From Corynebacterium epidermidicanis (GTDB lineage: Bacteria; Actinomycetota; Actinomycetes; Mycobacteriales; Mycobacteriaceae): 64,000 bases of DNA. Below the pieces are notes generated by a model that saw nothing but the letters and a program-made list of their open reading frames with translations, had not been told where the DNA came from and did not search any database. Within the stretch, counting starts at the first letter, position 1. Each line of letters opens with the position of its first letter. Shown here in pieces: positions 1 through 9,597 of this stretch. The position numbers and the translations under genes are program-made. The stretch covers positions 248,001-312,000 of the forward strand of contig NZ_CP011541.1 of NCBI RefSeq assembly GCF_001021025.1. Direction: 5' to 3'.

Positions 1-138
1 ATCGTAAGGCTGGTAGCGGTTCACGGGCATTGCCGACGGCCGCTGCTTATTCCAGGCGGGCTGGCCGGCCGGAATCTCCCCGGCAGGCTTGGTCAATTCT
101 GCGGGAGCTGTAATGAAAGAATCGGTGGCAGTGGTCAT
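1..138 (-). CDS. leuA: 2-isopropylmalate synthase, N-terminal part only (runs off the left edge)
   Basis: The minus strand from the ATG at 138 reads on for 46 codons to the window edge. The peptide contains GQPAWNKQRPSAMPVNRYQP, which closely matches the N terminus of corynebacterial LeuA (GQPAWNKQRGSSMPVNRY as I remember it). LeuA condenses 2-ketoisovalerate with acetyl-CoA, the first committed step of leucine synthesis, in the cytoplasm. A strong ribosome site, AAAGGAG, lies about 10 bases before the ATG. A leucine-rich leader peptide (215-301) precedes it, so expression is probably controlled by attenuation. Only the start is visible, so the catalytic domain cannot be judged. Confidence 0.9.
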   Translation of the reverse strand, partial: MTTATDSFITAPAELTKPAGEIPAGQPAWNKQRPSAMPVNRYQPYD

Positions 139-168
139 GAGGGCTGTTCTCCTTTGGGGTGGTGGGCA

Positions 169-205
169 GGCCGGCGTCGACAAGCTCCGCGACGGGGAGC
201 CGGCC
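169..205 (-). promoter_or_regulatory. Possible attenuator hairpin between leader peptide and leuA
   Basis: On the leader transcript the 7-base arms GGCCGGC (205-199) and GCCGGCC (175-169) are exact complements. A second pairing, GCTCC with GGAGC (200-196 with 188-184), uses part of the same bases, so the two hairpins exclude each other. They start about 10 bases after the leader stop codon. There is no U run behind them, so this is not a textbook intrinsic terminator. Switching of leuA translation or Rho access is possible. The role is inferred from position. Confidence 0.4.
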
Positions 206-214
206 ACAAGAGAC

Positions 215-301
215 CTAGAACCCGCCGCGGCAAAGAAGGAGAAGTGCGCGCTGCATGAAAGCCATGTAACGCAGGTTACACTCTTGCGGGGCTCGCGTCA
301 T
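215..301 (-). CDS. leuL: leu leader peptide, 28 residues with four consecutive leucines
   Basis: An ATG at 301, preceded by GGGGG five bases upstream, opens a 28-codon frame ending in TAG at 215-217. Codons 20-23 are CTT CTC CTT CTT, giving ...MQRALLLLCRGGF at the C terminus. The frame lies about 80 bases upstream of leuA on the same strand. This is the arrangement of ribosome-mediated attenuation: stalling at the Leu codons when charged tRNA-Leu is scarce would change the downstream fold and raise leuA expression. Leader-peptide control of leuA has been proposed for actinobacteria. The peptide itself probably has no function. An internal ATG at codon 13 or 16 could also serve as start. Confidence 0.75.
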   Translation of the reverse strand: MTRAPQECNLRYMAFMQRALLLLCRGGF

Positions 302-314
302 GAAAATCCCCCAA

Positions 315-334
315 ATGGGCTAATCTATTCGCCA
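315..334. promoter_or_regulatory. Overlapping divergent -10 boxes for leuL/leuA and the PIG-V-like gene
   Basis: On the plus strand TAATCT (321-326) stands 7 bases before the ATG at 334. On the minus strand TAGATT (327-322) stands 7 bases before a likely start site near 314, just upstream of the leader ribosome site. The two -10 boxes share five base pairs, so polymerase can probably occupy only one at a time. Seen in sequence; mutual exclusion is inferred. Confidence 0.45.
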
Positions 335-1638
335 TGACCGCACCCGCTGCACCTCGACAATCCCTTCCGCGAATCCACCCCGACTGGTTCTGGGCGGCCG
401 GGGTGTTCCTGGTTACGAGCGCGGTGCGGCTGCTAGTTGTCCTGCTGCTTGCCGACGAACGTGGCAAGTCACTGACCAGCGTCTTGGACCGGTGGGACGC
501 CATGCACTACCAAGCGATCGCGCGCGGCGGCTACTTTGAAACCGGGCCGGGGATTCCGGCGAATGACTTCGAGACGAGACTCGCTTTCTTCCCGCTGTTC
601 CCATTCACGATGCGACTAGTCAGCGAAATCACGGGGCTGTCGCTGTTCCAGGCCGGGATCCTCATCAACGTAGTGGCCGGCACGGCACTGGTTGCAGCGG
701 CGATGTTTATCGCAGGGCACATGGGGGCAGGACTTCGGGGGCGCATCGCGGCCGGAGTACTTGTCGCGGGAGCGCCGATGGCGCTGACCTACAACATGAC
801 GTACACCGAAGCGATGTTCGCGGCCTTCGCCTACTGGGCACTGTGGGCGATGCTGCAACGACGCTGGTGGCTGGCTGGAGTGCTGGTCTTCTTCACCTGC
901 CTCACGCGACTTACCGGCATCGACCTGTTCATTGTCTTCGCGATCGTCGTCCTAGCGTGGGGGCGCACCCGTCTGTCAGCCTGGATCGCGCTCGTGATTT
1001 CGTCACTGGGACTCATCAGCTACCTCGGCTTCGTGCAGAGCCACACCCGCGACATCGGAGGATACTTCGGACTACAGAAGAAGGGATGGAATTCCACCTT
1101 TGACTTCGGTGAATCCGTCCTGAGGTTTTTGCGCTGGGGCTTCTCCGGCACCTCTGACTCATGGGTGGTGATCTGCGGATTCTTCATTCTTGCGACAGTG
1201 GTTTGTCTGCTTGCTACGCTGCCGAGCGCGTTGGGATCGGTGCGTTCGGGTGGTGGTCTTGGTCAGGTTGGCGGTGTTGCCGGTGTTGGGGAGAGTGCGT
1301 TGCCGTGGCCGGTCTGGCTGTTTAGCGCTGGAGTGGCCGCCAACATTCTGCTTTCCGATGGAGTGCTTACTGCCCGACCCCGACTACTTCTACCAGCAAT
1401 AATCTGTCTCCTACCAGTGGCTTTGGCTATTTCGCGGGGTTTTGTTGGTGATGGTGTTGAGACTGGTTCTGGTGTTGCTGCTGATGGTTCGCCTGATGAG
1501 ATGCGGGTGAGTGGCGGGCTGAGCACAGCTCTTAGAGTGATGAGCTACCTCAGGTGGGGATTGTTGCTGCTCAGCTGGGTAGTTTTTGGTGCCCTGATTT
1601 CTGGACACCCGTTGATTGCCACGAAGTGGGCGATTTAG
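334..1638 (+). CDS. Polytopic membrane protein, PIG-V-like mannosyltransferase
   Basis: This 434-residue protein has a short charged N terminus and then about ten hydrophobic segments. Around residues 50-65 it carries DRWDAMHYQAIA, and a T(Y)TEA pattern follows a later helix (MTYTEAMFAAFAYW). Such features are typical of the GT-C fold glycosyltransferases of the PIG-V/GPI mannosyltransferase group, which transfer mannose from polyprenyl-phosphate-mannose on the outer face of the membrane. In corynebacteria the acceptor would be a lipoglycan or protein, which cannot be told here. The start ATG has TAATCT seven bases upstream, fitting a leaderless mRNA. It is divergent from leuA. The family call is moderately sure; the substrate is unknown. 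Confidence 0.6.
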   Translation: MTAPAAPRQSLPRIHPDWFWAAGVFLVTSAVRLLVVLLLADERGKSLTSVLDRWDAMHYQAIARGGYFETGPGIPANDFETRLAFFPLFPFTMRLVSEITGLSLFQAGILINVVAGTALVAAAMFIAGHMGAGLRGRIAAGVLVAGAPMALTYNMTYTEAMFAAFAYWALWAMLQRRWWLAGVLVFFTCLTRLTGIDLFIVFAIVVLAWGRTRLSAWIALVISSLGLISYLGFVQSHTRDIGGYFGLQKKGWNSTFDFGESVLRFLRWGFSGTSDSWVVICGFFILATVVCLLATLPSALGSVRSGGGLGQVGGVAGVGESALPWPVWLFSAGVAANILLSDGVLTARPRLLLPAIICLLPVALAISRGFVGDGVETGSGVAADGSPDEMRVSGGLSTALRVMSYLRWGLLLLSWVVFGALISGHPLIATKWAI

Positions 1639-1652
1639 CCGGAGTTCGCGGA

Positions 1653-1886
1653 TTGGGTAGTTTTGTGCAGTTTGGTGCACCGTAGCTGACGTCCTGTAGG
1701 TGTGGTGTCATCGAGGGTGCGTGAAAGTGCTGGAATGGGTGGGTTTTGGGTAGTTTTGTGCAGTTTGGTGCACCGTAGCTGACGTCCTGTAGGTGTGGTG
1801 TCATCGAGGGTGCGTGAAAGTGCTGGAATGGGTGGGTTTTGGGTAGTTTTGTGCAGTTTGGTGCACCGTAGCTGACGTCCTGTAGG
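1653..1886. repeat. 93-bp tandem direct repeat, two full copies and one half copy
   Basis: The unit begins TTGGGTAGTTTTGTGCAG and recurs at 1653, 1746 and 1839, each exactly 93 bases apart and virtually identical. The third copy stops after about 48 bases, at CCTGTAGG. Each unit contains the palindrome GGTGCACC. The period is a multiple of three, which keeps an artificial minus-strand frame open, but that frame has low-complexity content and no start signal. It sits directly after the PIG-V-like gene. Confidence 0.9.
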
Positions 1887-1966
1887 ACGCCGCAACCGCC
1901 ACCAACCGCCACCAACCGCCACCAACCGCCGCAACCGCCACCAACCGCCACAGCCGTCACAGCCGG
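1887..1966. repeat. Short GC-rich tandem repeat (ACCAACCGCC type)
   Basis: Right after the 93-bp repeats there are about seven copies of a 9- or 10-base unit, ACCAACCGCC or GCAACCGCC. The mixed 9/10 spacing argues against a coding role. The minus strand is rich in GG steps separated by one to three bases, so it could form a two-layer G-quadruplex in the 3' region of the DMT transporter transcript. Function unknown. Confidence 0.8.
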
Positions 1967-1972
1967 CGAACA

Positions 1973-2815
1973 TTAACCAACGCCACGTCGGGAAAGCATG
2001 ACGGTGGAAAAGATCATGAGGAAGGCGGCGATCGCCATCCATAGCCATTCGAGGTCGGTGGCCTGGAACTTTTCGCCTAGGATGAGGTAGGAGAGGGTGA
2101 AGGCGAAGACGGGTTCGCCGCTTTTCATGGCTGGGAGCGAGTTCTTCAGTGCGCCTGCGTTGAAGGATGATTGTTGGACGACAGTCCCGATGGTTGCTGC
2201 CGCGACCAGTGCGTAGGTTTCCCAGTTGGTTAGTAGCCCGAGGGGGCCGTAGAGGCGGAAGATGTCGGCGACTGCTTTGGAGAAAACTGCCACGAAGCCA
2301 AAGGTTCCGCCACAAACGATCCCCAAGAGTAGGGCTTTTTCGCGGCGGATCTGTCGGTAGGCGAACCGGTCTAGTGCAAACAGGATCAAGATGCCGATCC
2401 CGCCAGGGATGAACCACTTTTCCAGGGGTGGGTGGGAATCGCCGGGTAGGGGGCGTCCCAGTAGAACAAGCACGGAAACTGAGACGGTGAGTATGGAAGC
2501 CCAGGTCATTTCGCTGACTGTGATGCGTCGGCCGTCGTAGTGTGCGGATAGTGGCAGTGTGAACATCAGTGACATCACCAAGATGGGCTGCACCACCAGC
2601 AACGGCCCAAAGCCTAAGGCAACGACTTGCAGTACGTAGGCGATGATGGCGGTGGACATGCCCGCCCACCACAGTGGCCGCTTCATAGCGGCGAGGATGG
2701 CGGCGTTACCTCCTTGGGGTGCTGCTTCTGCGATGCGATGGCGCACCACGGTGCCCCAAGCGATCGTAAGTGCGGACGCGAGCGCGAACAGCACAGCCAG
2801 AAGATTACTTTGCAC
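1973..2815 (-). CDS. DMT-family (EamA/NIPA-like) membrane transporter
   Basis: The 280-residue protein is almost entirely hydrophobic, with about nine to ten predicted membrane helices and short charged loops. Its N-terminal helix is followed by the motif GTVVRHRIAEAAPQGGN, and the two halves look like the repeated five-helix unit of drug/metabolite transporters. Substrate cannot be read from sequence; this branch is often annotated simply as DMT family transporter. The start is GTG at 2815, with TAGCGT seven bases upstream and no ribosome site, so the mRNA is probably leaderless. An alternative start would have to lie further inside. It stands alone, convergent with the PIG-V-like gene across the repeats. 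Confidence 0.6.
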   Translation of the reverse strand: MQSNLLAVLFALASALTIAWGTVVRHRIAEAAPQGGNAAILAAMKRPLWWAGMSTAIIAYVLQVVALGFGPLLVVQPILVMSLMFTLPLSAHYDGRRITVSEMTWASILTVSVSVLVLLGRPLPGDSHPPLEKWFIPGGIGILILFALDRFAYRQIRREKALLLGIVCGGTFGFVAVFSKAVADIFRLYGPLGLLTNWETYALVAAATIGTVVQQSSFNAGALKNSLPAMKSGEPVFAFTLSYLILGEKFQATDLEWLWMAIAAFLMIFSTVMLSRRGVG

Positions 2816-2984
2816 GGTGTCAACGCTACTTGAAAGTGCGCTCTACCTGGCAACCGCAACACTTAATGAAGCAATGCTAAACTAGCTTTAGCTAAGCTTC
2901 ACCACGCCGTATAAAATACATTCGAGTGAATGATATTGTGATCTATTAGTCACTATTGGCGTCGGTAAGCGCGGTAGAGCACAG

Positions 2985-2990
2985 TAGAAT
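2985..2990 (+). promoter_or_regulatory. -10 box of the lysC-asd operon
   Basis: TAGAAT lies 41 bases before the lysC ATG, with a start site expected near 2997. A strong ribosome site AAAGGGG follows at about 3018-3024. No good -35 is visible, as is common in corynebacteria. Confidence 0.45.
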
Positions 2991-3030
2991 GAAACGGGCA
3001 AAGAGTCGAGAAGCGCGAAAGGGGTAGCAG

Positions 3031-5335
<2,305 letters not shown>

Positions 5336-5355
5336 TAGAACCCGTTCTCCCTTTA

Positions 5356-5379
5356 GTCCCCGGCTGTTTAGCCGGGGAC
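5356..5379 (+). terminator. Terminator of the lysC-asd operon
   Basis: GTCCCCGGCT and AGCCGGGGAC form a perfect 10-bp stem with a GTTT loop, starting 21 bases after the asd stop. The T tract behind it is weak (TTCCGCGTT). Confidence 0.85.
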
Positions 5380-5534
5380 TTCCGCGTTAATTCTCAATCG
5401 CTTTGCAGGGAAGCTAGAATGTGGCGGGCTGATGTGTCGAAGTGGTCCGAAACACTTCTCCAGAAACTAAAAGTTTGCTAAGATTATCCTGTATCTCACT
5501 CAGCTTTGCTCCTTAGGTGGGGAAACCGCAGTTC

Positions 5535-6575
5535 ATGAACCATGCTCGCGCGCGATTGCTGGGCTTCTCGACGCTCGCGTTGACAAGCCTTACTTTGGCG
5601 CACCCAGCGTTAGCCCATGAACACGCAGTCACTTCTGCCGCGGGCCATTCGTCTATGACTGGCACGTCGTCTTCGTTGACTACCGCGCCCCTGGCCGTCT
5701 CTCTGCAGGAGACTGATCCTGAAAATGGCGGGATGGTCAGTATCAACAACGAGCCGGTCCCGGATCAAGCGGTTCCAGAAACACCCACCGACCTGTTGAA
5801 ACCATATTTGTCGGATGATGAATTCACTGAAGGTTTGGATCCCAATTGGGCCGACCGGGCCGTACCCGGCGCAGGATTCTCTTTGGGCGAGATGGGCTGG
5901 GCTGGGGATGATTCCGCGCGGAGCGACAACGACGACGTAACCCCCACTGTCGCCCCGTCAGCCCAGTTACGAGTTGGCCCGGCACAGCCCCAGAATGCGG
6001 GGATGCAGTCAGTGGAGGAACTGCGAAAGCTGCAGGAGAAAGCTGTAGATGAGCTGCATTTTCATGCCATCGATGTGATTGCTAGTGTCTTTGGCCAAAA
6101 GGTTCAGGGCAATTCCGAGGAGCGACGGAACCGGGTGATGGCACCGCCGGTGCTTGACCAATATCGTGCACCACAGGACACTAGCGTGCAGATCCGTGCG
6201 GGCGAAGTTATCGAAGCCACAGATAGTTTGAATGGGGCGCCATCGGAGGTGTCAGTGGTAGGTGAGTCGCCTGCCCCGGCAAGTGACAGCGGTGCTACGG
6301 CAAGTAAGGAAGGGGAGTCTGGTTCGCCAATTCCATGGGCTGGCGTTATTTTGATAGAGGATCAATCCGCGTCAAAAGGCCAGCATTCTGGAGTGCAAGA
6401 TCTTCACGCCGCGGTGCAACCCGAAGTGGCTGCCAGCCAGACAATGCAACCCACGTCGAATGCCCGTAGGGGCTCGGGATTAGGCGCATTAGCAGCCATT
6501 ATGGCGGTCTGTATTATTGCCGGCGTCCTTTTGGTCGCGCGTTCACGCCGCCAGTTCCTACCACAAGTGCCCTAG
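5535..6575 (+). CDS. Secreted, C-terminally membrane-anchored protein of unknown function
   Basis: From the ATG at 5535 the protein has 346 residues. It begins with a signal peptide (ARARLLGFSTLALTSLTLAHPALA). A long acidic, low-complexity extracellular part follows, rich in Ser, Pro, Glu and Asp, then a single hydrophobic helix (LGALAAIMAVCIIAGVLLVA) and the basic tail RSRRQF. No enzymatic motif is visible. A GTG at 5517 in frame could add six residues, but the ATG gives a normal signal peptide. It sits between asd and sigC, convergent with sigC and only 6 bases from its stop; C. glutamicum has an uncharacterised membrane protein at the same place. An anti-sigma role is not supported by any motif. 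Confidence 0.7.
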   Translation: MNHARARLLGFSTLALTSLTLAHPALAHEHAVTSAAGHSSMTGTSSSLTTAPLAVSLQETDPENGGMVSINNEPVPDQAVPETPTDLLKPYLSDDEFTEGLDPNWADRAVPGAGFSLGEMGWAGDDSARSDNDDVTPTVAPSAQLRVGPAQPQNAGMQSVEELRKLQEKAVDELHFHAIDVIASVFGQKVQGNSEERRNRVMAPPVLDQYRAPQDTSVQIRAGEVIEATDSLNGAPSEVSVVGESPAPASDSGATASKEGESGSPIPWAGVILIEDQSASKGQHSGVQDLHAAVQPEVAASQTMQPTSNARRGSGLGALAAIMAVCIIAGVLLVARSRRQFLPQVP

Positions 6576-6581
6576 TTAAAG

Positions 6582-7178
6582 TTACATGGCGCGCAGGCCG
6601 TTGCGCTGCTGACTTTGCAACCCCGCGGCTTCGATCATGTCGGCGCGTGCACGGGCAACTCGGGATCGAATGGTGCCGAGTCGGACATCGGCAATCCGGG
6701 CAGCTTCCTCATAGGAATAGCCCAACACCTGCGTCAAAATGAGAGCCTCACGACGCTCCGGAGAGAGCGAGTCGATCAGCATACGGGCGTCAATCCATTC
6801 TGTCCAGGAGCTAGAAGATTCGGTGTCTGCGGTGTCTTCGAGGGCTGCGTTGGCTTTGCGGGGCCGCGCCATGTCGTGGCGGATGTTGTCGACCCATACG
6901 CGACGCGCAAGTGACAGCAGCCAGGTGCGCGCGGAAGATCGAGCAGAAAAGCGGGGGAGTGCTCCAATTACGCGCAGATAGGTTTCCTGGGTTAGGTCGT
7001 CGGCAATGTCGCGCCCTCCGAGGTGGGCAAGGAGTCGCCAAACGTCACCTTGGGTGGCTTCGATAAATTCAGTCAGGGCGGCGCGGTCGCCTTTCCCTGC
7101 TAAAAGTGCCAGCTCAGTGACGTATTCGTCGTTGCGATCCTTGGAGTACTTCACGCCTAGTGAGCCTACCACCTTCAT
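6582..7178 (-). CDS. sigC: ECF-family RNA polymerase sigma factor SigC
   Basis: The 198 residues show an ECF sigma factor: region 2 around ADDLTQETYLRVIGALPRF and ARTWLLSLARRVWVDNIR, and region 4 with the helix-turn-helix LGYSYEEAARIADVRLGTIRSRVARAR. The place between the asd block and katA is that of C. glutamicum SigC, which controls respiratory-chain functions such as cytochrome bd oxidase when the aa3 branch fails. There is no adjacent anti-sigma gene. TAGGAT six bases before the ATG suggests a leaderless mRNA, possibly its own promoter. The call rests on family plus synteny. Confidence 0.88.
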   Translation of the reverse strand: MKVVGSLGVKYSKDRNDEYVTELALLAGKGDRAALTEFIEATQGDVWRLLAHLGGRDIADDLTQETYLRVIGALPRFSARSSARTWLLSLARRVWVDNIRHDMARPRKANAALEDTADTESSSSWTEWIDARMLIDSLSPERREALILTQVLGYSYEEAARIADVRLGTIRSRVARARADMIEAAGLQSQQRNGLRAM

Positions 7179-7222
7179 TGGTTCATCCTAGGTATTGCCA
7201 GACCCATAACTTAGGGGTAAGC

Positions 7223-7228
7223 TATATT
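7223..7228 (+). promoter_or_regulatory. -10 box of katA
   Basis: TATATT stands 28 bases before the katA ATG in the short sigC-katA divergent spacer. The ribosome site AAGGAGAGG lies 5-6 bases before the ATG. No clear -35 at standard distance. Confidence 0.4.
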
Positions 7229-7255
7229 TGTAAGTACCACCAATAAGGAGAGGTT

Positions 7256-8776
7256 ATGACTGAAAAAAGCAATGAAGGGTTGATTCCATCAGTTGATGGG
7301 GCGACGACCCGACTTGGGGGATCCCCTGTAGCCAGCGAGAATCACTCGGTGACCAGCGGTGAACAAGGCGGAAACATCCTCAATGATTTCCAATTGATTG
7401 AAAAGCTCGCGCATTTCGACCGTGAACGCATCCCAGAGCGCGTCGTGCATGCCAAGGGTTCCGGCGCGTTCGGTGAGCTCCACATCACCGAGGATGTGAC
7501 AAAGTACACCAAGGCAGCCCTGTTCCAGCCAGGCACCGTCACCCCCATGTTGGCTCGCTTCTCGACGGTTGCCGGCGAGCAAGGTTCTCCCGACCTGTGG
7601 CGCGACGTCCGCGGTTTCTCGCTGAAGTTCTACACCACTGAGGGCAATTACGACATCGTTGGCAACAACACCCCGGTGTTCTTCATCCGCGATGGTATTA
7701 AGTTCCCTGACTTCATCCATTCGCAGAAGCGTTTGCCGGGTTCCGGTCTGCGTGATGCGGATATGCAGTGGGATTTCTGGACGCGCACTCCAGAGTCCGC
7801 TCACCAAGTTACGTACCTCATGGGTGACCGAGGTATTCCAAAGGGCTTCCGTCATATGGACGGCTTTGGATCGCACACCTACCAGTGGATCAATGAAGCA
7901 GGCGAGCCGGTGTGGGTCAAGTACCACTTCAAGACGCAGCAGGGTTGGGAGTATTTCACCAACGAAGAATCCGCGGCAATTTCCAACGCTGACTACTCCC
8001 GTCAAGACCTGTACGAAGCCATCGAGCGTGGGGACTTCCCACGTTGGGATGTCAAGGTGCAGATCATGCCTATCGCTGACGCCGAAGACTACCGCTGGAA
8101 CCCGTTCGACCTGACCAAGACCTGGTCGCAGAAGGACTACCCGCTCATTCCAGTCGGATACTTCGAACTGAACCAAAACCCGCGCAACTTCTTCGCCCAA
8201 ATCGAGCAAGCTGCGTTCTCGCCATCAAACCTGGTCCCAGGCGTGGGCTTCTCCCCAGACAAGATGCTGCAGGCCCGTGGCTTCTCTTACCCAGACACCC
8301 AGCGCTACCGTCTGGGCGCAAACTTCGAGCAGTTGCCGGTGAACCGGCCAGTGTGCCCGGTAAATTCCTATGCTCAGGATGGCGCCGCGACCCACCAGTT
8401 CAACGACGCTGACCAGCCGGTGTATTCGCCGAACCGCCACTCGCGGGCGGCAGGCTACCTTGACGACGGCACCTCCTCGGCAAGCGGAGTAACCTATGGG
8501 CCGGCCACCGACCTCTACGTCAACCCGGACCCGCACGGCCGGGACCTGATGCGCGCAGCCTACGTACATCACCGCGACGATGATGACTTCATTCAGGCCG
8601 GTATCCTCGTCCGCGAAGTGCTTGACGACGCCGCTCGCGAGCGACTCGCGAACAACATCGCCGACGCGATGGATGGGGTATCTGACCAGGTAGAGTTGCA
8701 GGTCTATGAGTACTTCAACCGGGTCGATGGCTGGCTCGGCAACCGGGTGCGCGAGATCTTCACGGCGCGCAAGTAG
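7256..8776 (+). CDS. katA: Catalase (monofunctional haem type)
   Basis: KatA splits hydrogen peroxide into water and oxygen in the cytoplasm. The 506 residues are a full small-subunit catalase. The catalytic His65 lies in RVVHAKGSGAFG, the conserved Asn at 137-138 in DIVGNNTPVFFIRDG, and the haem-ligand Tyr in RGFSYPDTQRYRLG. Start choice is secured by AAGGAGAGG just upstream. It is divergent from sigC and followed after 52 bases by ohr, so the pair may be co-transcribed and serve peroxide defence together. Confidence 0.96.
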   Translation: MTEKSNEGLIPSVDGATTRLGGSPVASENHSVTSGEQGGNILNDFQLIEKLAHFDRERIPERVVHAKGSGAFGELHITEDVTKYTKAALFQPGTVTPMLARFSTVAGEQGSPDLWRDVRGFSLKFYTTEGNYDIVGNNTPVFFIRDGIKFPDFIHSQKRLPGSGLRDADMQWDFWTRTPESAHQVTYLMGDRGIPKGFRHMDGFGSHTYQWINEAGEPVWVKYHFKTQQGWEYFTNEESAAISNADYSRQDLYEAIERGDFPRWDVKVQIMPIADAEDYRWNPFDLTKTWSQKDYPLIPVGYFELNQNPRNFFAQIEQAAFSPSNLVPGVGFSPDKMLQARGFSYPDTQRYRLGANFEQLPVNRPVCPVNSYAQDGAATHQFNDADQPVYSPNRHSRAAGYLDDGTSSASGVTYGPATDLYVNPDPHGRDLMRAAYVHHRDDDDFIQAGILVREVLDDAARERLANNIADAMDGVSDQVELQVYEYFNRVDGWLGNRVREIFTARK

Positions 8777-8828
8777 CGGTTTGTGCCACACTGGGTGACA
8801 TCTGATCGCAACAAGGAAGGAAGATTTC

Positions 8829-9254
8829 ATGTCTGAAGTTCTCTACACCGGTTCTGTGACCTCCACTGGTGGCGGCCGTGACGGTCATGTCACCTCCACC
8901 GATGGGCACATCGACTTCGATGTTCGCCCACCAAAGGAGCTCGGTGGTTCTGGCGAAGGTGTCAACCCAGAAACCCTGTTCGCAGCAGCGTGGTCTGCAT
9001 GCTTCAACGGTGCGCTGCACAAGATCATGAAGGATGCCGGCGTGGATGCCACCAAGTTCGCACCAGAGGTTACCGCCGTGGTTTCCCTCAACAAGGTGGA
9101 GACCGGTTTCGGAATCAGCGGGGAAATCCAGGTTGCATTTGCAAACCAGGATGAACTCGAAGACGCAGCAGCTCTCGTCGAAAAGGCACATGAGTTCTGC
9201 CCATACTCCCGTGCGCTGCGCGGTGATTGCGAGATTTCCGCTCGTTTGGCTTAA
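8829..9254 (+). CDS. ohr: Organic hydroperoxide reductase, Ohr/OsmC family
   Basis: Ohr reduces organic peroxides with two redox cysteines. In these 141 residues Cys58 (AAWSACFNGAL) and Cys124 (HEFCPYSRA) take the peroxidatic and resolving positions, and the conserved Arg (GGGRDGHV) and Glu (NPETLFAAAW) are present; Cys134 is extra. The pattern VNPETLFAAAWSACF separates Ohr from OsmC. A good ribosome site GGAAGGAAG precedes the ATG. It follows katA on the same strand and ends in front of a terminator. No OhrR-type regulator is nearby. Confidence 0.93.
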   Translation: MSEVLYTGSVTSTGGGRDGHVTSTDGHIDFDVRPPKELGGSGEGVNPETLFAAAWSACFNGALHKIMKDAGVDATKFAPEVTAVVSLNKVETGFGISGEIQVAFANQDELEDAAALVEKAHEFCPYSRALRGDCEISARLA

Positions 9255-9597
9255 GTTTCGGTAGATATATGGAGCGCTAGCTATGTGGCTAGAAATCGCC
9301 CGGTTTGTCCCTTTAGTGGGGATTGGCCGGGCGATTTTTCGCGTTTTGGTACTTGTCAATCGAGATATATTCACAATGCTCATCGTGTTGATCGCGTATT
9401 GGCGAAAGTCTCGATAGGGCCATAATGGTGTGTTTTGAAGCATAAAGAGATCATTTCTTGGATGCGTTTTTCTTTAACTTGCAAAATGACAGGAATGTTA
9501 TTTTCAGGTAGCTAAATCTCGTATGGTAGTTACCCTATGCATTTGTTAAGGTTTGAAAGATTAACGATCGATCTTTAAACCCCAAGGGTGGCTTCAA
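9255..9597. other. Intergenic region between ohr and the giant adhesin gene
   Basis: It holds the ohr terminator in its first 85 bases. The rest is AT-rich compared with the flanks and probably holds the promoter of the surface protein gene; TATGGT at 9521-9526 and several other TANNNT boxes are candidates, none compelling. TTTAACTTGCAAAA near 9472 resembles, but does not match, a RamB box. Confidence 0.5.
9293..9338 (+). terminator. Terminator after ohr
   Basis: AAATCGCCCGG and CCGGGCGATTT form an 11-bp perfect stem around a 24-base loop, and the second arm runs into TTTTT. It closes the katA-ohr unit. Confidence 0.85.

Noticed and set aside
1653..1886. CRISPR array
   Set aside because: The 93-bp units are nearly identical over their whole length, with no unique spacers and no cas genes.
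1571..2672. Long minus-strand frames over the repeats and the DMT gene (129 and 345 codons)
   Set aside because: They stay open because the 93-bp period is a multiple of three and because they run antiparallel or out of frame to the real DMT gene. Their content is low-complexity or Arg/His/Pro-rich and they have no start signals.
2950..2975. GlxR box upstream of lysC (TGTGATCTATTAGTCACT)
   Set aside because: The half sites TGTGA and TCACT are eight bases apart; the GlxR palindrome needs six.
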